Assembly: GCF_003932955.1 (NCBI RefSeq) | Contig: NZ_QOVY01000005.1 | Span: 69,718-133,717 of the forward strand | Source of the DNA: Chryseobacterium sp. SC28 | GTDB taxonomy: Bacteria > Bacteroidota > Bacteroidia > Flavobacteriales > Weeksellaceae | Reading direction: 5' to 3' | Length of the DNA stretch: 64,000 bases | Shown here: positions 34,207-43,961 of the stretch, in pieces | Position numbering within the stretch: position 1 is the first letter of the stretch | Layout: every line of letters starts with the position of its first letter | Notes under the pieces: generated by a model | What the model was told of the DNA's origin: nothing | Database searches by the model: none | What the model saw: only the letters and a program-made list of their open reading frames with translations | Made by a program: the position numbers and the translations under genes

Positions 34207-34323
34207 AATTGTACAAAGTAAAATGTATGAAATAAAATGTATAAAGAATTATAAATCAGAATGATAGATAAAAAAGCAAAGACCTGAGAAGTCTTTGTAA
34301 TTGTACATTTTACGTTGTACAAT
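34207..34323. repeat. Inverted-repeat element between 6S RNA and rny
   Basis: TTGTACAAAGTAAAATGTA (left arm, 34209-34227) and TACATTTTACGTTGTACAA (right arm, about 34304-34322) are inverted copies with one or two mismatches. A small hairpin (AAAGAC/GTCTTT, 34278-34296) lies between. It looks like a short non-coding mobile or dispersed repeat. Confidence 0.5.
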
Positions 34324-34355
34324 CAATTAAAAATAAAACTCAATATATATAAATT

Positions 34356-35930
34356 ATGGATACAATTACCATTATCATCATTGGTGTCGTTGCACTTCTC
34401 ATCGGAGCGCTGATAGGACTTCTCATAGGGAAAAGTTCTCTTAATTCTAAAGCGCAGTACGTGGTAGAAGATGCTAAAAAGACAGCCGAAAACATCATAG
34501 AAAAAGCCAATGTGCAGGCAGAAGCCGTCAAAAAAGAAAAACAGCTTCAGGCCAAAGAAAAATTCTTAGAACTCAAATCCCAGCACGATGCCGACATCCA
34601 GGCGCGAGAGCGAAAAATGCAGGAAGCCGAAAAACGTACCAGGGATAAGGAAAACAAACTGAATGATGAACTTAGCAAAGTCGGTAAACTAGAAAAAGAC
34701 CTCGAAAAACAACTGGCGGACTACAACAAAAAACTGGAAGCGGTACAGAAAAAACAACATGATCTAGATGCTGCAACAGCCCAAAAAGTAGAAATGCTGG
34801 AGAAAATAGCCAACTATTCTGCCGAAGAAGCCAAAAACGAACTGATAGAATCCTTGAAGGCTGAAGCTAAAACCAAAGCCTCGGCACACGTCCAAAGCAT
34901 CATGGAGGAAGCCCAACTTAATGCTAAAAGTGAAGCCAGAAAAATCGTGATCCAAACCATCCAAAGAATTGGAACAGAACAAGCGGTTGAAAACTCGGTT
35001 TCTGTATTTAATATAGAATCGGATGAAATCAAAGGCAGAATCATCGGGCGTGAAGGTAGAAATATCCGCGCTTTGGAAGCAGCAACCGGCGTAGAAATCA
35101 TTGTAGATGATACACCGGAAGCCATTCTTCTCTCGTGCTTCGATCCTGTGCGCCGGGAGATCGCGAGATTGTCTCTTCACCGCTTGGTTACCGACGGCAG
35201 AATCCACCCGGCGAGAATCGAGGAAGTGGTCGAGAAAACCAGAAAACAAATCGAAGAAGAGATCATAGAAGTTGGTAAAAGAACCATCATCGATCTTGGC
35301 ATCCACGGTTTGCATCCGGAACTGGTGAAGGTGATTGGCCGGATGAAGTTCCGTTCGTCTTATGGTCAAAACCTGCTTCAACACTCCAGAGAAGTTGCAA
35401 ACATCGCTGCAACGATGGCCGCAGAACTGGGACTAAATGTAAAACTGGCAAAAAGAGCCGGATTACTTCACGATATCGGGAAAGTTCCTGAGCAGGAATC
35501 CGAATTGCCGCACGCCCTTCTGGGAATGCAGTGGGCCGAGAAATATGGTGAGAACGCAGAAGTTATCAACGCAATCGGTGCTCACCACGATGAAATCGAA
35601 ATGACCTCTCTGCTATCCCCAATCGTGCAAGTTGCCGATGCCATCTCAGGCGCAAGACCGGGCGCAAGACGTCAGGTTTTGGAATCTTACATCCAAAGGC
35701 TGAAAGATCTGGAAGCCGCCGCTCTTAGCTTTGATGGTGTATCAAGTGCTTATGCCATCCAAGCTGGTAGAGAATTGAGAGTAATGGTAGAAAGCGGAAA
35801 AGTGAACGATGAAAATGCTCATCAGCTTTCGTATGACATCTCCGAAAAAATCCAGAATGAACTGACTTATCCGGGACAGGTAAGAGTCACGGTAATCCGA
35901 GAAACGAGATCTGTGAATATCGCGAGATAA
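34356..35930 (+). CDS. rny: Ribonuclease Y
   Basis: 524 aa. An N-terminal membrane helix (about 3-24) is followed by a long charged coiled coil (30-190), a KH domain with [17 protein letters not shown] (about 228-244) and an HD domain with [11 protein letters not shown] (about 369-379) and GAHHDEIE. It is the membrane-anchored endoribonuclease that starts mRNA decay. It stands alone after the 6S RNA and ends at a bidirectional terminator. Confidence 0.95.
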   Translation: MDTITIIIIGVVALLIGALIGLLIGKSSLNSKAQYVVEDAKKTAENIIEKANVQAEAVKKEKQLQAKEKFLELKSQHDADIQARERKMQEAEKRTRDKENKLNDELSKVGKLEKDLEKQLADYNKKLEAVQKKQHDLDAATAQKVEMLEKIANYSAEEAKNELIESLKAEAKTKASAHVQSIMEEAQLNAKSEARKIVIQTIQRIGTEQAVENSVSVFNIESDEIKGRIIGREGRNIRALEAATGVEIIVDDTPEAILLSCFDPVRREIARLSLHRLVTDGRIHPARIEEVVEKTRKQIEEEIIEVGKRTIIDLGIHGLHPELVKVIGRMKFRSSYGQNLLQHSREVANIAATMAAELGLNVKLAKRAGLLHDIGKVPEQESELPHALLGMQWAEKYGENAEVINAIGAHHDEIEMTSLLSPIVQVADAISGARPGARRQVLESYIQRLKDLEAAALSFDGVSSAYAIQAGRELRVMVESGKVNDENAHQLSYDISEKIQNELTYPGQVRVTVIRETRSVNIAR

Positions 35931-35951
35931 TTTTCAGTTGATATAATAATG

Positions 35952-35984
35952 AAAGGCTTCCACATTTTGGAGGCCTTTTGTTTA
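35952..35984. terminator. Bidirectional terminator between rny and ggt
   Basis: AAAGGCTTCCA and TGGAGGCCTTT pair (one G-T) around a 5-nt loop. T runs follow on the plus strand (TTTTGTTT), and A runs precede it. It separates the convergent genes rny and ggt. Confidence 0.65.
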
Positions 35985-36010
35985 TTGATGAAAATACTAA
36001 TTTCGAAGCG

Positions 36011-37699
36011 CTACTCCACCCCGACGGAATCATCACCTCGTCCGTCTGCAACAGCGTGAATCGTTTTATTTTCGTCCACAAGAATCATTTCTGTCCTTCC
36101 GATTTGTGGGATTCTTTGGATTTTGTAATTCATTTGTTCTAGAGCTTTAATGGTAGTTTCCGGAAAGTTTTTTTCGGTTAGTACCACTTCAGGCAACCAT
36201 TGATGATGGAACTTCGGAGTGTTGACAGAGAAGTTGGCATTCTGTTTAAAATCTATCACATTTACGATTGCCTGAAAAACCGAGGTCGGAATCGTGGTTC
36301 CACCCGGCGTTCCTACGATGATTTTCACTTGGTTATCTTTCAAAACCAAAGTTGGCGTCATCGACGAGAGCATTCTTTTTCCGGGTTCAATCTTGTTGGC
36401 TTCTCCACCAATGGCGCCAAACATATTAGGGACGCCTGGTTTTATGGAGAAATCGTCCATTTCGTTATTCAGGAAGAATCCCGCTCCAGAAACTACAGTT
36501 TTGCTTCCGTAAAGTCCGTTCAAAGTTGTTGTTACAGAAACTGCATTCCCGAATTTGTCGAGGATGGAAACGTGAGTAGTTTCGGTACTTTCTTTTGGAT
36601 TGGGATTGATGATGTTTCCTACATCCTTGCTGGGCGTTGCCAGTTTTGGATTGTAAGATTTCCAACGGTTTTTCAGATAATCATCGGAGATCAGCATTTC
36701 AGTTTTGTCTTCGCTGAAGTCCGGATCGCCCATATATTCTGCCCGGTCGGCATAAGCGCGTCGCTCGGCTTCAACCATAATTTGTACTGCTTCAGCAGAA
36801 TTTTGCTGGTATTTGGAAAGATCCTGGAATGAAGCCATTTTCAGCATCTCGGCGAGCAAAATTCCACCGCTGGAAGGCAAAGGCATCGAGATAATCTGAT
36901 GACCTTTGTAATCGAATATCAGGGGTTTTCTTTCCTTTGTTTTATAATTTTTAAGGTCTTGAGCTTGGATAATTCCGTTTCCCAATTTCATTTCGGCAAT
37001 TATCAATTCGGCCGTTCTTCCTTGATAAAATTCTTTCTCGCCGTTTTTTTGGATTCTTTTTAAAGTCTCTGCCAAGTCTTTCTGAATGAGCAAATCTCCG
37101 GCTTTCCAGTCCTGATCTTTTACAAATACGATTTTATTTTTGTTGTTTTTAAGAAAATCTGCTTTCTGAGAATTGAGCAATCCGGCTTCCTGCTCGGTAA
37201 TGGCAAAACCTTTTTCTGCCAAATCGATAGCCGGTTTTATTAATGTTTCAAAAGGAAGTTTTGCATATTTCAAAGTTTCAAACATTCCGGAGATGCTTCC
37301 GGGAACGCCAACCGCGAGTCGTCCGTTCTGAGAAAGATCGGTATTGGCATTTCCTTGCTTGTCCCAATACATATCGAAAGAGGCTTTGGAAGGCGCCGTT
37401 TCGCGGTAATCTAATGCGATTTTCTTTCCTTCCGAAGTTGTCGCGACAAGGAAACCACCACCACCGATATTTCCGGCTTGCGGATAAACCACGGCAAGAG
37501 CCAGCTGCGTCGCAATCACAGCATCAAAGGCATTACCGCCTTGCTTCAAAATTTTTGCACCAACTTCGCTGGCTAAAGGATGCGCAGAAACCACAATGCC
37601 TTTGTTTTTCACTTTAACTTCTTTGATGATGTTGATATCCGTATATTGTGCGGAAACCGTGATAGACATTAGGAAAATTGCGTATAGTATTTTTTTCAT
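36011..37699 (-). CDS. ggt: Gamma-glutamyltransferase
   Basis: 562 aa from the ATG at 37699; a start at 37738 would put 13 residues before the signal peptide MKKILYAIFLMSITVSAQ. The heterotetramer-forming precursor is complete: the large-subunit region has GGNAFDAVIATQLALAVVYP, and the autoprocessing Thr stands in ESTETTHVSILDKFGNAVS (about 371-389). GTPGGTTIPTSVFQ is in the small subunit. It acts in the periplasm, cleaving glutathione and gamma-glutamyl compounds. Transcribed alone. Confidence 0.93.
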   Translation of the reverse strand: MKKILYAIFLMSITVSAQYTDINIIKEVKVKNKGIVVSAHPLASEVGAKILKQGGNAFDAVIATQLALAVVYPQAGNIGGGGFLVATTSEGKKIALDYRETAPSKASFDMYWDKQGNANTDLSQNGRLAVGVPGSISGMFETLKYAKLPFETLIKPAIDLAEKGFAITEQEAGLLNSQKADFLKNNKNKIVFVKDQDWKAGDLLIQKDLAETLKRIQKNGEKEFYQGRTAELIIAEMKLGNGIIQAQDLKNYKTKERKPLIFDYKGHQIISMPLPSSGGILLAEMLKMASFQDLSKYQQNSAEAVQIMVEAERRAYADRAEYMGDPDFSEDKTEMLISDDYLKNRWKSYNPKLATPSKDVGNIINPNPKESTETTHVSILDKFGNAVSVTTTLNGLYGSKTVVSGAGFFLNNEMDDFSIKPGVPNMFGAIGGEANKIEPGKRMLSSMTPTLVLKDNQVKIIVGTPGGTTIPTSVFQAIVNVIDFKQNANFSVNTPKFHHQWLPEVVLTEKNFPETTIKALEQMNYKIQRIPQIGRTEMILVDENKTIHAVADGRGDDSVGVE

Positions 37700-37756
37700 A
37701 TTGATATTTATTTTATGATTAACCACCCCGAATTTCAAAATTTATTTTGAAATCCA

Positions 37757-37773
37757 CCCCTCCAAGGGAGGGG
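37757..37773. repeat. G/C-rich palindrome
   Basis: CCCCTCC-AAG-GGAGGGG in an AT-rich intergenic region between ggt and the pentapeptide gene. Its context (AAATCCACCCC before it, AATTC after it) resembles the palindrome inserted in the Rhs gene at 20594-20630. Confidence 0.5.
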
Positions 37774-37793
37774 AATTCTAACTGGTAAAAAAA

Positions 37794-38354
37794 TTATTCT
37801 ATAATAATGTGCAAGCTATCCAACAAGCCGGCGAGATTATCTTTTGCAAATTTGGTTTTTTTGAGTTGATTTTTATTGGGATCGATGGAAAAATTGATGG
37901 CATTTTTGAAATCTGCACCGTCCAAAATCGTGCGGTCGAAGATGGCGTCTGTCAAATTTGAATGATCGAAAAACGAGTTGGAAAGGTTGGCTTCGGTAAA
38001 ATCGACTTCTTTCAAACTGGAATTTTTGAACGTTGTTTTTCTAATATCCAACTGGTAAAATGAACAATGATCCAAAATACAATCTTCAAATTTGAATGAT
38101 ATATTAAATGAATGTGCATCTTCGAAAGCGAGCCCAATCATTTTACAATTCCTAAAAATAACGTCGCGAAAAGCGGTCTGATGGAGCTTCGCATTGCTGA
38201 AGTCGCAACCTTTGAAATCACAATCTGAGAATTTGAAATCTGAAAGATTTTGCCCGGAAAAATTTATATCGGTGAAGATGCAATTGTCATAGTCCGCTTT
38301 TTCGAGGTTTTCGAAATTGATTTTTGTGAATTTTTGCTCCGAGAAGTACTTCAT
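37794..38354 (-). CDS. Pentapeptide repeat protein
   Basis: 186 aa made of A(D/N)LxF-type pentapeptides over nearly the whole length (FENLEKADYDNCIFTDINF, FSDCDFKGCDFSNAKL, DFTEANLSNSFFDHSNLTDA). They should form a right-handed quadrilateral beta-helix. The size and the break in the middle recall Qnr/McbG-type proteins that protect DNA gyrase, but this cannot be decided from sequence alone. Its start codon overlaps the end of the bestrophin-like gene by one base, so the two are translationally coupled. Confidence 0.85.
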   Translation of the reverse strand: MKYFSEQKFTKINFENLEKADYDNCIFTDINFSGQNLSDFKFSDCDFKGCDFSNAKLHQTAFRDVIFRNCKMIGLAFEDAHSFNISFKFEDCILDHCSFYQLDIRKTTFKNSSLKEVDFTEANLSNSFFDHSNLTDAIFDRTILDGADFKNAINFSIDPNKNQLKKTKFAKDNLAGLLDSLHIIIE

Positions 38355-39277
38355 TAGTCTAAAAAATAAGTTTTGGAAGCTTCGGGGGTGGGTTGCGGAA
38401 TATGTGCTTGCTCAAAAATTGAGAATTGGATGGTCTCACAAATACTGTTGAGCGCCAGATCATTTTCTTCCTCGCCAAAAGGTTCGCCGATTTCCTGAAT
38501 GATGGCATCCAGCGCAATAAAAGTGTAGCTGATAAGCAAGACAATCACGGGCATCATCCAACCGACTACATCTACCAGACCAAAGGGTAGCCAAAAACAA
38601 TACAGATAAACCGTTCTATTGAGCAAAATGCTGTAGGCAAAGGGCAAAGGCGTATTGGCAATTCTCTCGCAACCCCCGATAATTTGGGAAAAGAGATTGA
38701 GCTGGTTATCCATAGAAACCAAAACAATGGTATCGATTTTCTGCGCCTGATTCTGCGCATTGATCCATTCTGCCATGATATCTAGCAGAATCACGGGTTT
38801 AAAATTTTTGTCTTTTACCCTTAGGAAATTCTCCGCAGAAAGCAATGCTTGAAGTTTGGGATTGGCATCTTTGTTTCGCAGTTGGAAATTAAGCGCCCAA
38901 CAAAATGCCGCTATTATTCGTACAAATTCTTCTTTTTTGCTTTTAGCATTTGGGGAATCATCATTGATCAAAGCCAGAACTTGTCGGGTCAAAGATCGGC
39001 TTTCGACCACGAGGGAACCCCAAAGTTTGCGGCCTTCCCAAAAGCGATCGTAATTGGCAGAGTTGCAAAAGCCCATAAATATGGCCAAAGATAAGCCGAG
39101 CAGAGTAAAAATGGCGGGATTGAGATGAACCTTGTAATCGTAAATTGTTCCTTTAAAATAAAGAACTGCCACGGAGAAAGCCGTGATAAGCAGCAATTGC
39201 GGCATAATCTTGCGAAGGACAGAGCCCCGCCAGACAAACAACATTTCCAGCCAACTGAGTTTTTCTCTAATGATCAT
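38354..39277 (-). CDS. Bestrophin-like anion channel family protein
   Basis: 307 aa. The N-terminal helix region has LFVWRGSVLRKIMPQLLL, followed by GLSLAIFMGFCNSANYDRFW and EGRKLWGSLVVESRSL, all diagnostic of the bacterial bestrophin/UPF0187 family. C-terminal features are PFAYSILLNRTVYLYCF and EIGEPFGEEENDLAL. It should form a pentameric ion channel in the inner membrane. It is coupled to the pentapeptide gene (1-bp overlap) and divergent from the glycosyltransferase. Confidence 0.88.
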   Translation of the reverse strand: MIIREKLSWLEMLFVWRGSVLRKIMPQLLLITAFSVAVLYFKGTIYDYKVHLNPAIFTLLGLSLAIFMGFCNSANYDRFWEGRKLWGSLVVESRSLTRQVLALINDDSPNAKSKKEEFVRIIAAFCWALNFQLRNKDANPKLQALLSAENFLRVKDKNFKPVILLDIMAEWINAQNQAQKIDTIVLVSMDNQLNLFSQIIGGCERIANTPLPFAYSILLNRTVYLYCFWLPFGLVDVVGWMMPVIVLLISYTFIALDAIIQEIGEPFGEEENDLALNSICETIQFSIFEQAHIPQPTPEASKTYFLD

Positions 39278-39342
39278 TGTAGAATAAATTACAAAAAAAG
39301 TCCTATTTTAGACCTTTCAAAAGCGCAGCTAAATTTACTGAA

Positions 39343-39350
39343 TAGTTTTG
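39343..39350 (+). promoter_or_regulatory. -7 element of the glycosyltransferase gene
   Basis: TAGTTTTG fits TAnnTTTG and ends 19 bp before the ATG at 39370. No TTG at the -33 distance. Confidence 0.45.
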
Positions 39351-39369
39351 GTGCAGCCGAAAATCTCAC

Positions 39370-40701
39370 ATGGAAAATTCTAAAAAAGTTTTGATCGTCA
39401 CTTACTATTGGCCTCCGGCAGGCGGACCGGGCGTACAGCGGTGGTTGAAATTTGCAAAATATCTGCCTGATTTTGGCTGGGAACCCATCATCTACACGCC
39501 GGAAAATCCGAGCTATCCCTTGGTTGACGAGACTTTGCAGACGGAAGTTCCTAAGGATCTGAAAGTTATTAAAACCAAAATTTGGGAGCCTTATCGTATT
39601 GCCGAGATCTTTAGCAAGAGCAATCAGAAATTCAAGGGTGGGCAATTTGATGTGGGGCGGAATCAGTCTTTTCTTGCTAAACTTTCTATCTTTATCAGAG
39701 GCAATTTCTTCATTCCGGATGCCCGGAAATTTTGGGTAAAACCTTCTATCAAATTTCTGAAAAAATATCTGACGGAAAATCATATTGAAACCATCGTCAC
39801 CACCGGGCCACCGCATAGTCTGCATCTCATCGGACTTGGATTGAAAAAAGAGTTGCCAAATCTGCAATGGATGGCCGACTTTCGGGATCCTTGGACTGAG
39901 ATTTCGTATTACAAACATTTAAAACTGACTTCGCGTTCCGATAAAAAGCACCGAGAACTGGAAAAATCTGTTTTTGAAACTGCCGATGTGACGCTGGCAA
40001 CAAGCTACACAGATGCGGAAAATTTCAGGAAGAAAGGCGCAAATGCTTTTTGTATCACTAATGGATTTGATAAAAATTTTGAATTACCAAATCGTACAAT
40101 TGTAAAAAATGATATTGACAAATCACCGCTTTTGCAAACGAACGATTCTGGAAAATTTACGTTGAGCTACGTGGGCGTTCTGGAACAACTCCGAAATCCC
40201 GAAAATCTTTGGACAGCATTGAAAGAACTTTGCGAAAAACATCGCGATTTTGCTAAGGATTTTGAACTGAAATTTGTAGGGCGAGTTGATGATAAAATCT
40301 TAAATGAGATTAAGCGTTCTATTCTTAAAGATAATATCCGAAATCTGGGCTATTTGCCACACGAAGAATCTGTGAAGGAAATGGAAAATTCGGCTTTGCT
40401 TTTGATCACTAATTTTCCGAATGAAAATTCGAAAGGCATCATTCCGGGAAAACTGTTCGAATATCTGGCAACGGGAAATAAAATCATCTCGTTTGGCCCA
40501 AAAAACGCAGATGTTGAAGTAATTCTGAGTAAAACGAAAGCCGGAAAGCATTTTGATTATACTCAGAATTTGGAAATTCAGGATTTTATTTTTTCGGTTT
40601 ATAAAGATTGGAAAAGCGGCCAATCTATCAGGAATTTGGCAGACATCAATGAATTTAGCCGAAGAGAATTGACAAAAAAATTAGCTTCATTGCTGCAATG
40701 A
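39370..40701 (+). CDS. Glycosyltransferase (GT4-like)
   Basis: 443 aa, GT-B fold. The N-terminal domain starts VLIVTYYWPPAGGPGVQRWL (about 7-26), the glycine-rich acceptor loop, and contains TTGPPHSLHLIGLGL and MADFRDPWTE. The C-terminal domain has LSYVGVLEQLRNP and GIIPGKLFEYLATGNKIIS, with the Glu of the nucleotide-sugar site. It transfers a sugar to an envelope polysaccharide or lipid; the substrate is unknown. It stands alone, not in a polysaccharide cluster. Confidence 0.85.
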   Translation: MENSKKVLIVTYYWPPAGGPGVQRWLKFAKYLPDFGWEPIIYTPENPSYPLVDETLQTEVPKDLKVIKTKIWEPYRIAEIFSKSNQKFKGGQFDVGRNQSFLAKLSIFIRGNFFIPDARKFWVKPSIKFLKKYLTENHIETIVTTGPPHSLHLIGLGLKKELPNLQWMADFRDPWTEISYYKHLKLTSRSDKKHRELEKSVFETADVTLATSYTDAENFRKKGANAFCITNGFDKNFELPNRTIVKNDIDKSPLLQTNDSGKFTLSYVGVLEQLRNPENLWTALKELCEKHRDFAKDFELKFVGRVDDKILNEIKRSILKDNIRNLGYLPHEESVKEMENSALLLITNFPNENSKGIIPGKLFEYLATGNKIISFGPKNADVEVILSKTKAGKHFDYTQNLEIQDFIFSVYKDWKSGQSIRNLADINEFSRRELTKKLASLLQ

Positions 40702-40832
40702 TCGGCATTAATTAATCTTACTGATCTAAAAATTTAACAAAATCTAAGGAAATAAGCCGAAAAACTCATTATATCAAATTATTGGCATAGATTTTTCTAC
40801 TAAATAATCAATATTAACTTAAAAATCATATC

Positions 40833-41135
40833 ATGGGAAATAAAAGAAAAGGCCTATTGGCACTGTTAGGATTAGGAACACTGGCTTGGTGGAGATACAA
40901 AAAAGCAACTCCCGAAGAAAAGCAAAAAGTAAAAGATACGATCAACACTGCAAAAGACAATCTGACAAAATTTGGATCTGATCTTAAAGACAAAGCAAGC
41001 CAAACAGCGGAACAATTGAAAGAAAAAGCGGCTGAAGCGGCAGATCAATTAAAAAACAAAGCTGAAGAGCTGAAAACGGATGCTCAGCAGGCAGGCGAAG
41101 AATTGAAAAACGATTCCCAAAAAGCTGCTGAATAA
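40833..41135 (+). CDS. YtxH-like small stress-type protein
   Basis: 100 aa. An N-terminal hydrophobic stretch (GLLALLGLGTLAWWRYKKA, 7-25) precedes a long Ala/Lys/Glu-rich amphipathic helix with 11-residue periodicity (TAEQLKEKAAEAADQLKNKA). Similar proteins are annotated YtxH-like or general-stress proteins in Bacteroidota. It has a good upstream space (130 bp) and a strong terminator, so it is probably a highly expressed single gene. Confidence 0.7.
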   Translation: MGNKRKGLLALLGLGTLAWWRYKKATPEEKQKVKDTINTAKDNLTKFGSDLKDKASQTAEQLKEKAAEAADQLKNKAEELKTDAQQAGEELKNDSQKAAE

Positions 41136-41145
41136 AATAACAAAA

Positions 41146-41178
41146 ACCCGCCTCGAACATTTTCGAGGCGGGTTTTTT
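41146..41178 (+). terminator. Strong terminator after the YtxH-like gene
   Basis: ACCCGCCTCGA and TCGAGGCGGGT form a perfect 11-bp stem with a 6-nt loop, followed by six T; A's on the other side also let it serve the convergent M36 gene. Confidence 0.85.
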
Positions 41179-41226
41179 CTGATATCTCTTATTAAAATAT
41201 TTTTTATTTAGAGAACTAGGAACGTT

Positions 41227-43833
41227 CTATTTGCTAATAATCATTTTTGAACTGTAGGTAACGCCAATTCCAGAAACCTTTACAACGTACATTCCATTTT
41301 GGAGAGTTTGTGTATTGACAGCTTCTTTGGCAGACGGGCTGATTTGTTGGCTAAGAACCAATTTACCTCCTGCATCGTAAACTTCCACGTTGACTTTTCC
41401 AATAATGTTATTTTTAAAGTCTATGTAAAATTCGTTTTTCGCCGGATTGGGATAAATACTGAATCCTTTGGCAGCGGTCACTTCGTTTGTGGCCAAAGAA
41501 CATTCGGCAGGAACCGTAAAGTCCTCTACTTGATCATTGATATTGGTTTTAGAGCCTGCACTGGCGTTCACTCCAACACCTCTTTTCGCAAATGTTTTCC
41601 AGATGAGACATTTATTTTCACCACCTGTCGAAGCTTGGTCTGCAGCAATAATAGCATCTCGACCCATAATAAATGTTGGATAACAGCCTTGTAATTTCAA
41701 TCCGTCGACAACTGCTTGGAACACCCTTGCTGAGCCTGAAGCCGGATCCGACGTCAAGTTGTTATTGAAACCATATTTTTCTACATATTTCCAATGCAAA
41801 TCCCAAAGAATTGTAGCCCACACAAATCCAATCGAGTGAACATCCGGAACCACCGCGCCCGATGCATTGGTATATTCCATTCCGTTGGTACTGCCGTATG
41901 TGAAGTTATTAATGGCCATATCCGGAGAATATTTTGCCGGGCGTATTCCGACGCCTGTTGTTGGCTCGCTGGTAGCATAAGTGCCAATTCCGCGAGGAAC
42001 ATCAGCATTGTCATCGGCTTTCATCGTCAGCATCAGTGCTAAGAAATCCGACCAACCTTCGCCCATCTGCTCTTTATCCGCAGAGGAGCTGAGACATGTC
42101 ACCGAAGTCCCGGTGAGGCGATTTGATAAGCCATGACCATACTCGTGACTGATGATTCCATTATCGACACTACCGTCTCTTACCGGCAAGTTGAGTGTTA
42201 CATTGACATTTTGTCCGTCGTTAATCATCGCAGTAATCGCTTCTCCTCGCGATTGTGGAATAAAAACCGATGGGATATTGATGACGGTAACGCCATCTCC
42301 GGACATATTGGTAACGGCTTCTCCCGGACTTGAAGAGGCATCGGGCGAGTTGAAGATAATCGCGGCAATGGCCCCTGCATTTTCTATATTTTTCACTTTC
42401 AGGATAAAGTTACAAGTTCCTCTCTGTGCAATCCCGATTTTACCGGTAAGCGAACCGGCTGGAAGTTCGGTACAAGCATCAAGAATCGGCGAAATCGCAA
42501 CATCTTCGGTGACAGCTTTCTTCCATAACGGCGGTCCAAAATAGCCTAACCCAATGGAAGGAATCGTCGTCCCCGCCACGGTAGAAGGTCCATTAAAAGA
42601 AAAATAGGGCTGGGCGCCCAACCAGATATACATCTGCATTCTTGGTCTTGCACCATCGGAAGGGGTTGCAAAATTAGCGTTATTATAATATCCCAAAGAC
42701 AAATCTGAAACGCCGGCTCCGTCTCTGGCTTCTGCTAAAACATAATCATTCTGCGAGCCTCCCCGCCCAAAATTGTAGGCTTGAAAATTTTTGGAAGTTT
42801 CTGTGAACCCGAATTTATAGAGAACGTCGTGAACTTTATTATTTACATAAAACAAATTTGTAATCGCAGCATTTTTGTAGCTGTCTAATCCGTTGGATGG
42901 GTCAAATGCGAAGTCGAAAATATGAGAAGCGCCGCCATCGGCAGATGGTCCTCCTATGGTGTTGGTGCTATTTTCATCAGTGTAGGCATACGCGTTATTT
43001 CCTCTGGTAATAGTATATTCTGTGGTGTTATCGTTCTGCCAACCTAAAGAAGAAGCGGTGATATCCCACGGATTGTTTAGCAATGACCGTTCGCCAAATG
43101 TTGGCGCTTCTACGGGTAGCGGAAATACTCTGTAGGAAGCATTGTTTACCAAGAGCGAGGGTGCAGATTTTTTTGTTTCTGTCTGAGGAAATGCTACTTT
43201 AGGACTCACATCCTGAGGCATAGGCGCTCTGTCAAAAGTGCCCTCTCCAAACCTACAAGAAAGAGTCAGGTTATCTTGGCTGTAGATTGTTCCGGTGCCG
43301 GCATCCGCCACGATATGCCAAAGATTATCGGAATTCTCCTGATAAAACTCCATCTCGTAAGAAAGAACGAGATCTGATCCGTTATCATAATAAACCAATG
43401 TTGGGGTTTTGATATCTCCCTTCGCAAGTGAAATTTTGTAGAATTGCTTATTGGCTATCTTCAGATTATCGATAACTTTCAAAAGGATGTTCTCAGGGGT
43501 TTGGGCTTGAGAAATGCCTGTTGTTTTGGAAACGCTTGCCGTAAAATCTCCGGCAAAATTCAGTACAGTGTTATCTCTGACCAAAAGCGTGGCCGAATTT
43601 CCGAAAATAGGAATGGCATTGAATGTCTGTTGAATTTTAACAACTGTAGCGTTCAAAGATTGGGACTCGTCTTCCGAGGCGATTACAAAATCTTTATTTG
43701 TAACATTCTTCCCGAGTACGGAGGTTGTCTGCAGGTAATCTTCAACTACAGTTTTAGAATGCTGCCCGAATGCAGAACTTACTGTAAATAATGAAAATAC
43801 CGTAATAAGAATGGGTAGTTTTCTTTTCTTCAT
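41227..43833 (-). CDS. M36 (fungalysin) metallopeptidase with T9SS sorting domain
   Basis: 868 aa. Signal peptide 1-23 (FTVSSAFGQ), then an FTP-type propeptide (about 35-190). The M36 catalytic domain carries the zinc motif GIISHEYGHGLSNR (His about 563) and the third ligand in MGEGWSDFLALML. A PA domain is inserted at about 455-540 (GIAQRGTCNFILKVKNIENA). The last 75 residues form a T9SS type A sorting domain (SIYPNPAKNEFYIDF, LQNGMYVVKVSG). It should be a cell-surface or secreted protease. Transcribed alone, opposite to the gene before it. Confidence 0.92.
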   Translation of the reverse strand: MKKRKLPILITVFSLFTVSSAFGQHSKTVVEDYLQTTSVLGKNVTNKDFVIASEDESQSLNATVVKIQQTFNAIPIFGNSATLLVRDNTVLNFAGDFTASVSKTTGISQAQTPENILLKVIDNLKIANKQFYKISLAKGDIKTPTLVYYDNGSDLVLSYEMEFYQENSDNLWHIVADAGTGTIYSQDNLTLSCRFGEGTFDRAPMPQDVSPKVAFPQTETKKSAPSLLVNNASYRVFPLPVEAPTFGERSLLNNPWDITASSLGWQNDNTTEYTITRGNNAYAYTDENSTNTIGGPSADGGASHIFDFAFDPSNGLDSYKNAAITNLFYVNNKVHDVLYKFGFTETSKNFQAYNFGRGGSQNDYVLAEARDGAGVSDLSLGYYNNANFATPSDGARPRMQMYIWLGAQPYFSFNGPSTVAGTTIPSIGLGYFGPPLWKKAVTEDVAISPILDACTELPAGSLTGKIGIAQRGTCNFILKVKNIENAGAIAAIIFNSPDASSSPGEAVTNMSGDGVTVINIPSVFIPQSRGEAITAMINDGQNVNVTLNLPVRDGSVDNGIISHEYGHGLSNRLTGTSVTCLSSSADKEQMGEGWSDFLALMLTMKADDNADVPRGIGTYATSEPTTGVGIRPAKYSPDMAINNFTYGSTNGMEYTNASGAVVPDVHSIGFVWATILWDLHWKYVEKYGFNNNLTSDPASGSARVFQAVVDGLKLQGCYPTFIMGRDAIIAADQASTGGENKCLIWKTFAKRGVGVNASAGSKTNINDQVEDFTVPAECSLATNEVTAAKGFSIYPNPAKNEFYIDFKNNIIGKVNVEVYDAGGKLVLSQQISPSAKEAVNTQTLQNGMYVVKVSGIGVTYSSKMIISK

Positions 43834-43910
43834 AATATTTATTATATTTCATTAAACAATTGGTCAAAATTATTAAAAAAAAATAAACTATCTATAGTAA
43901 TAACAAAAAA

Positions 43911-43933
43911 AAGCATTCCAATAACGGAATGCT
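43911..43933 (-). terminator. Terminator after rpsA
   Basis: AAGCATTCC and GGAATGCTT form a 9-bp stem; on the minus strand eight T follow. It lies about 28 bp past the rpsA stop. Confidence 0.8.
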
Positions 43934-43961
43934 TTCTAAATATTTGGAAAAATAACGAAAT

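Noticed and set aside
37700-37738. Longer N-terminus of ggt starting at 37738
   Set aside because: It would put 13 polar residues before a perfect signal peptide; the same reasoning led me to shorten gldB, uppP and rluF.
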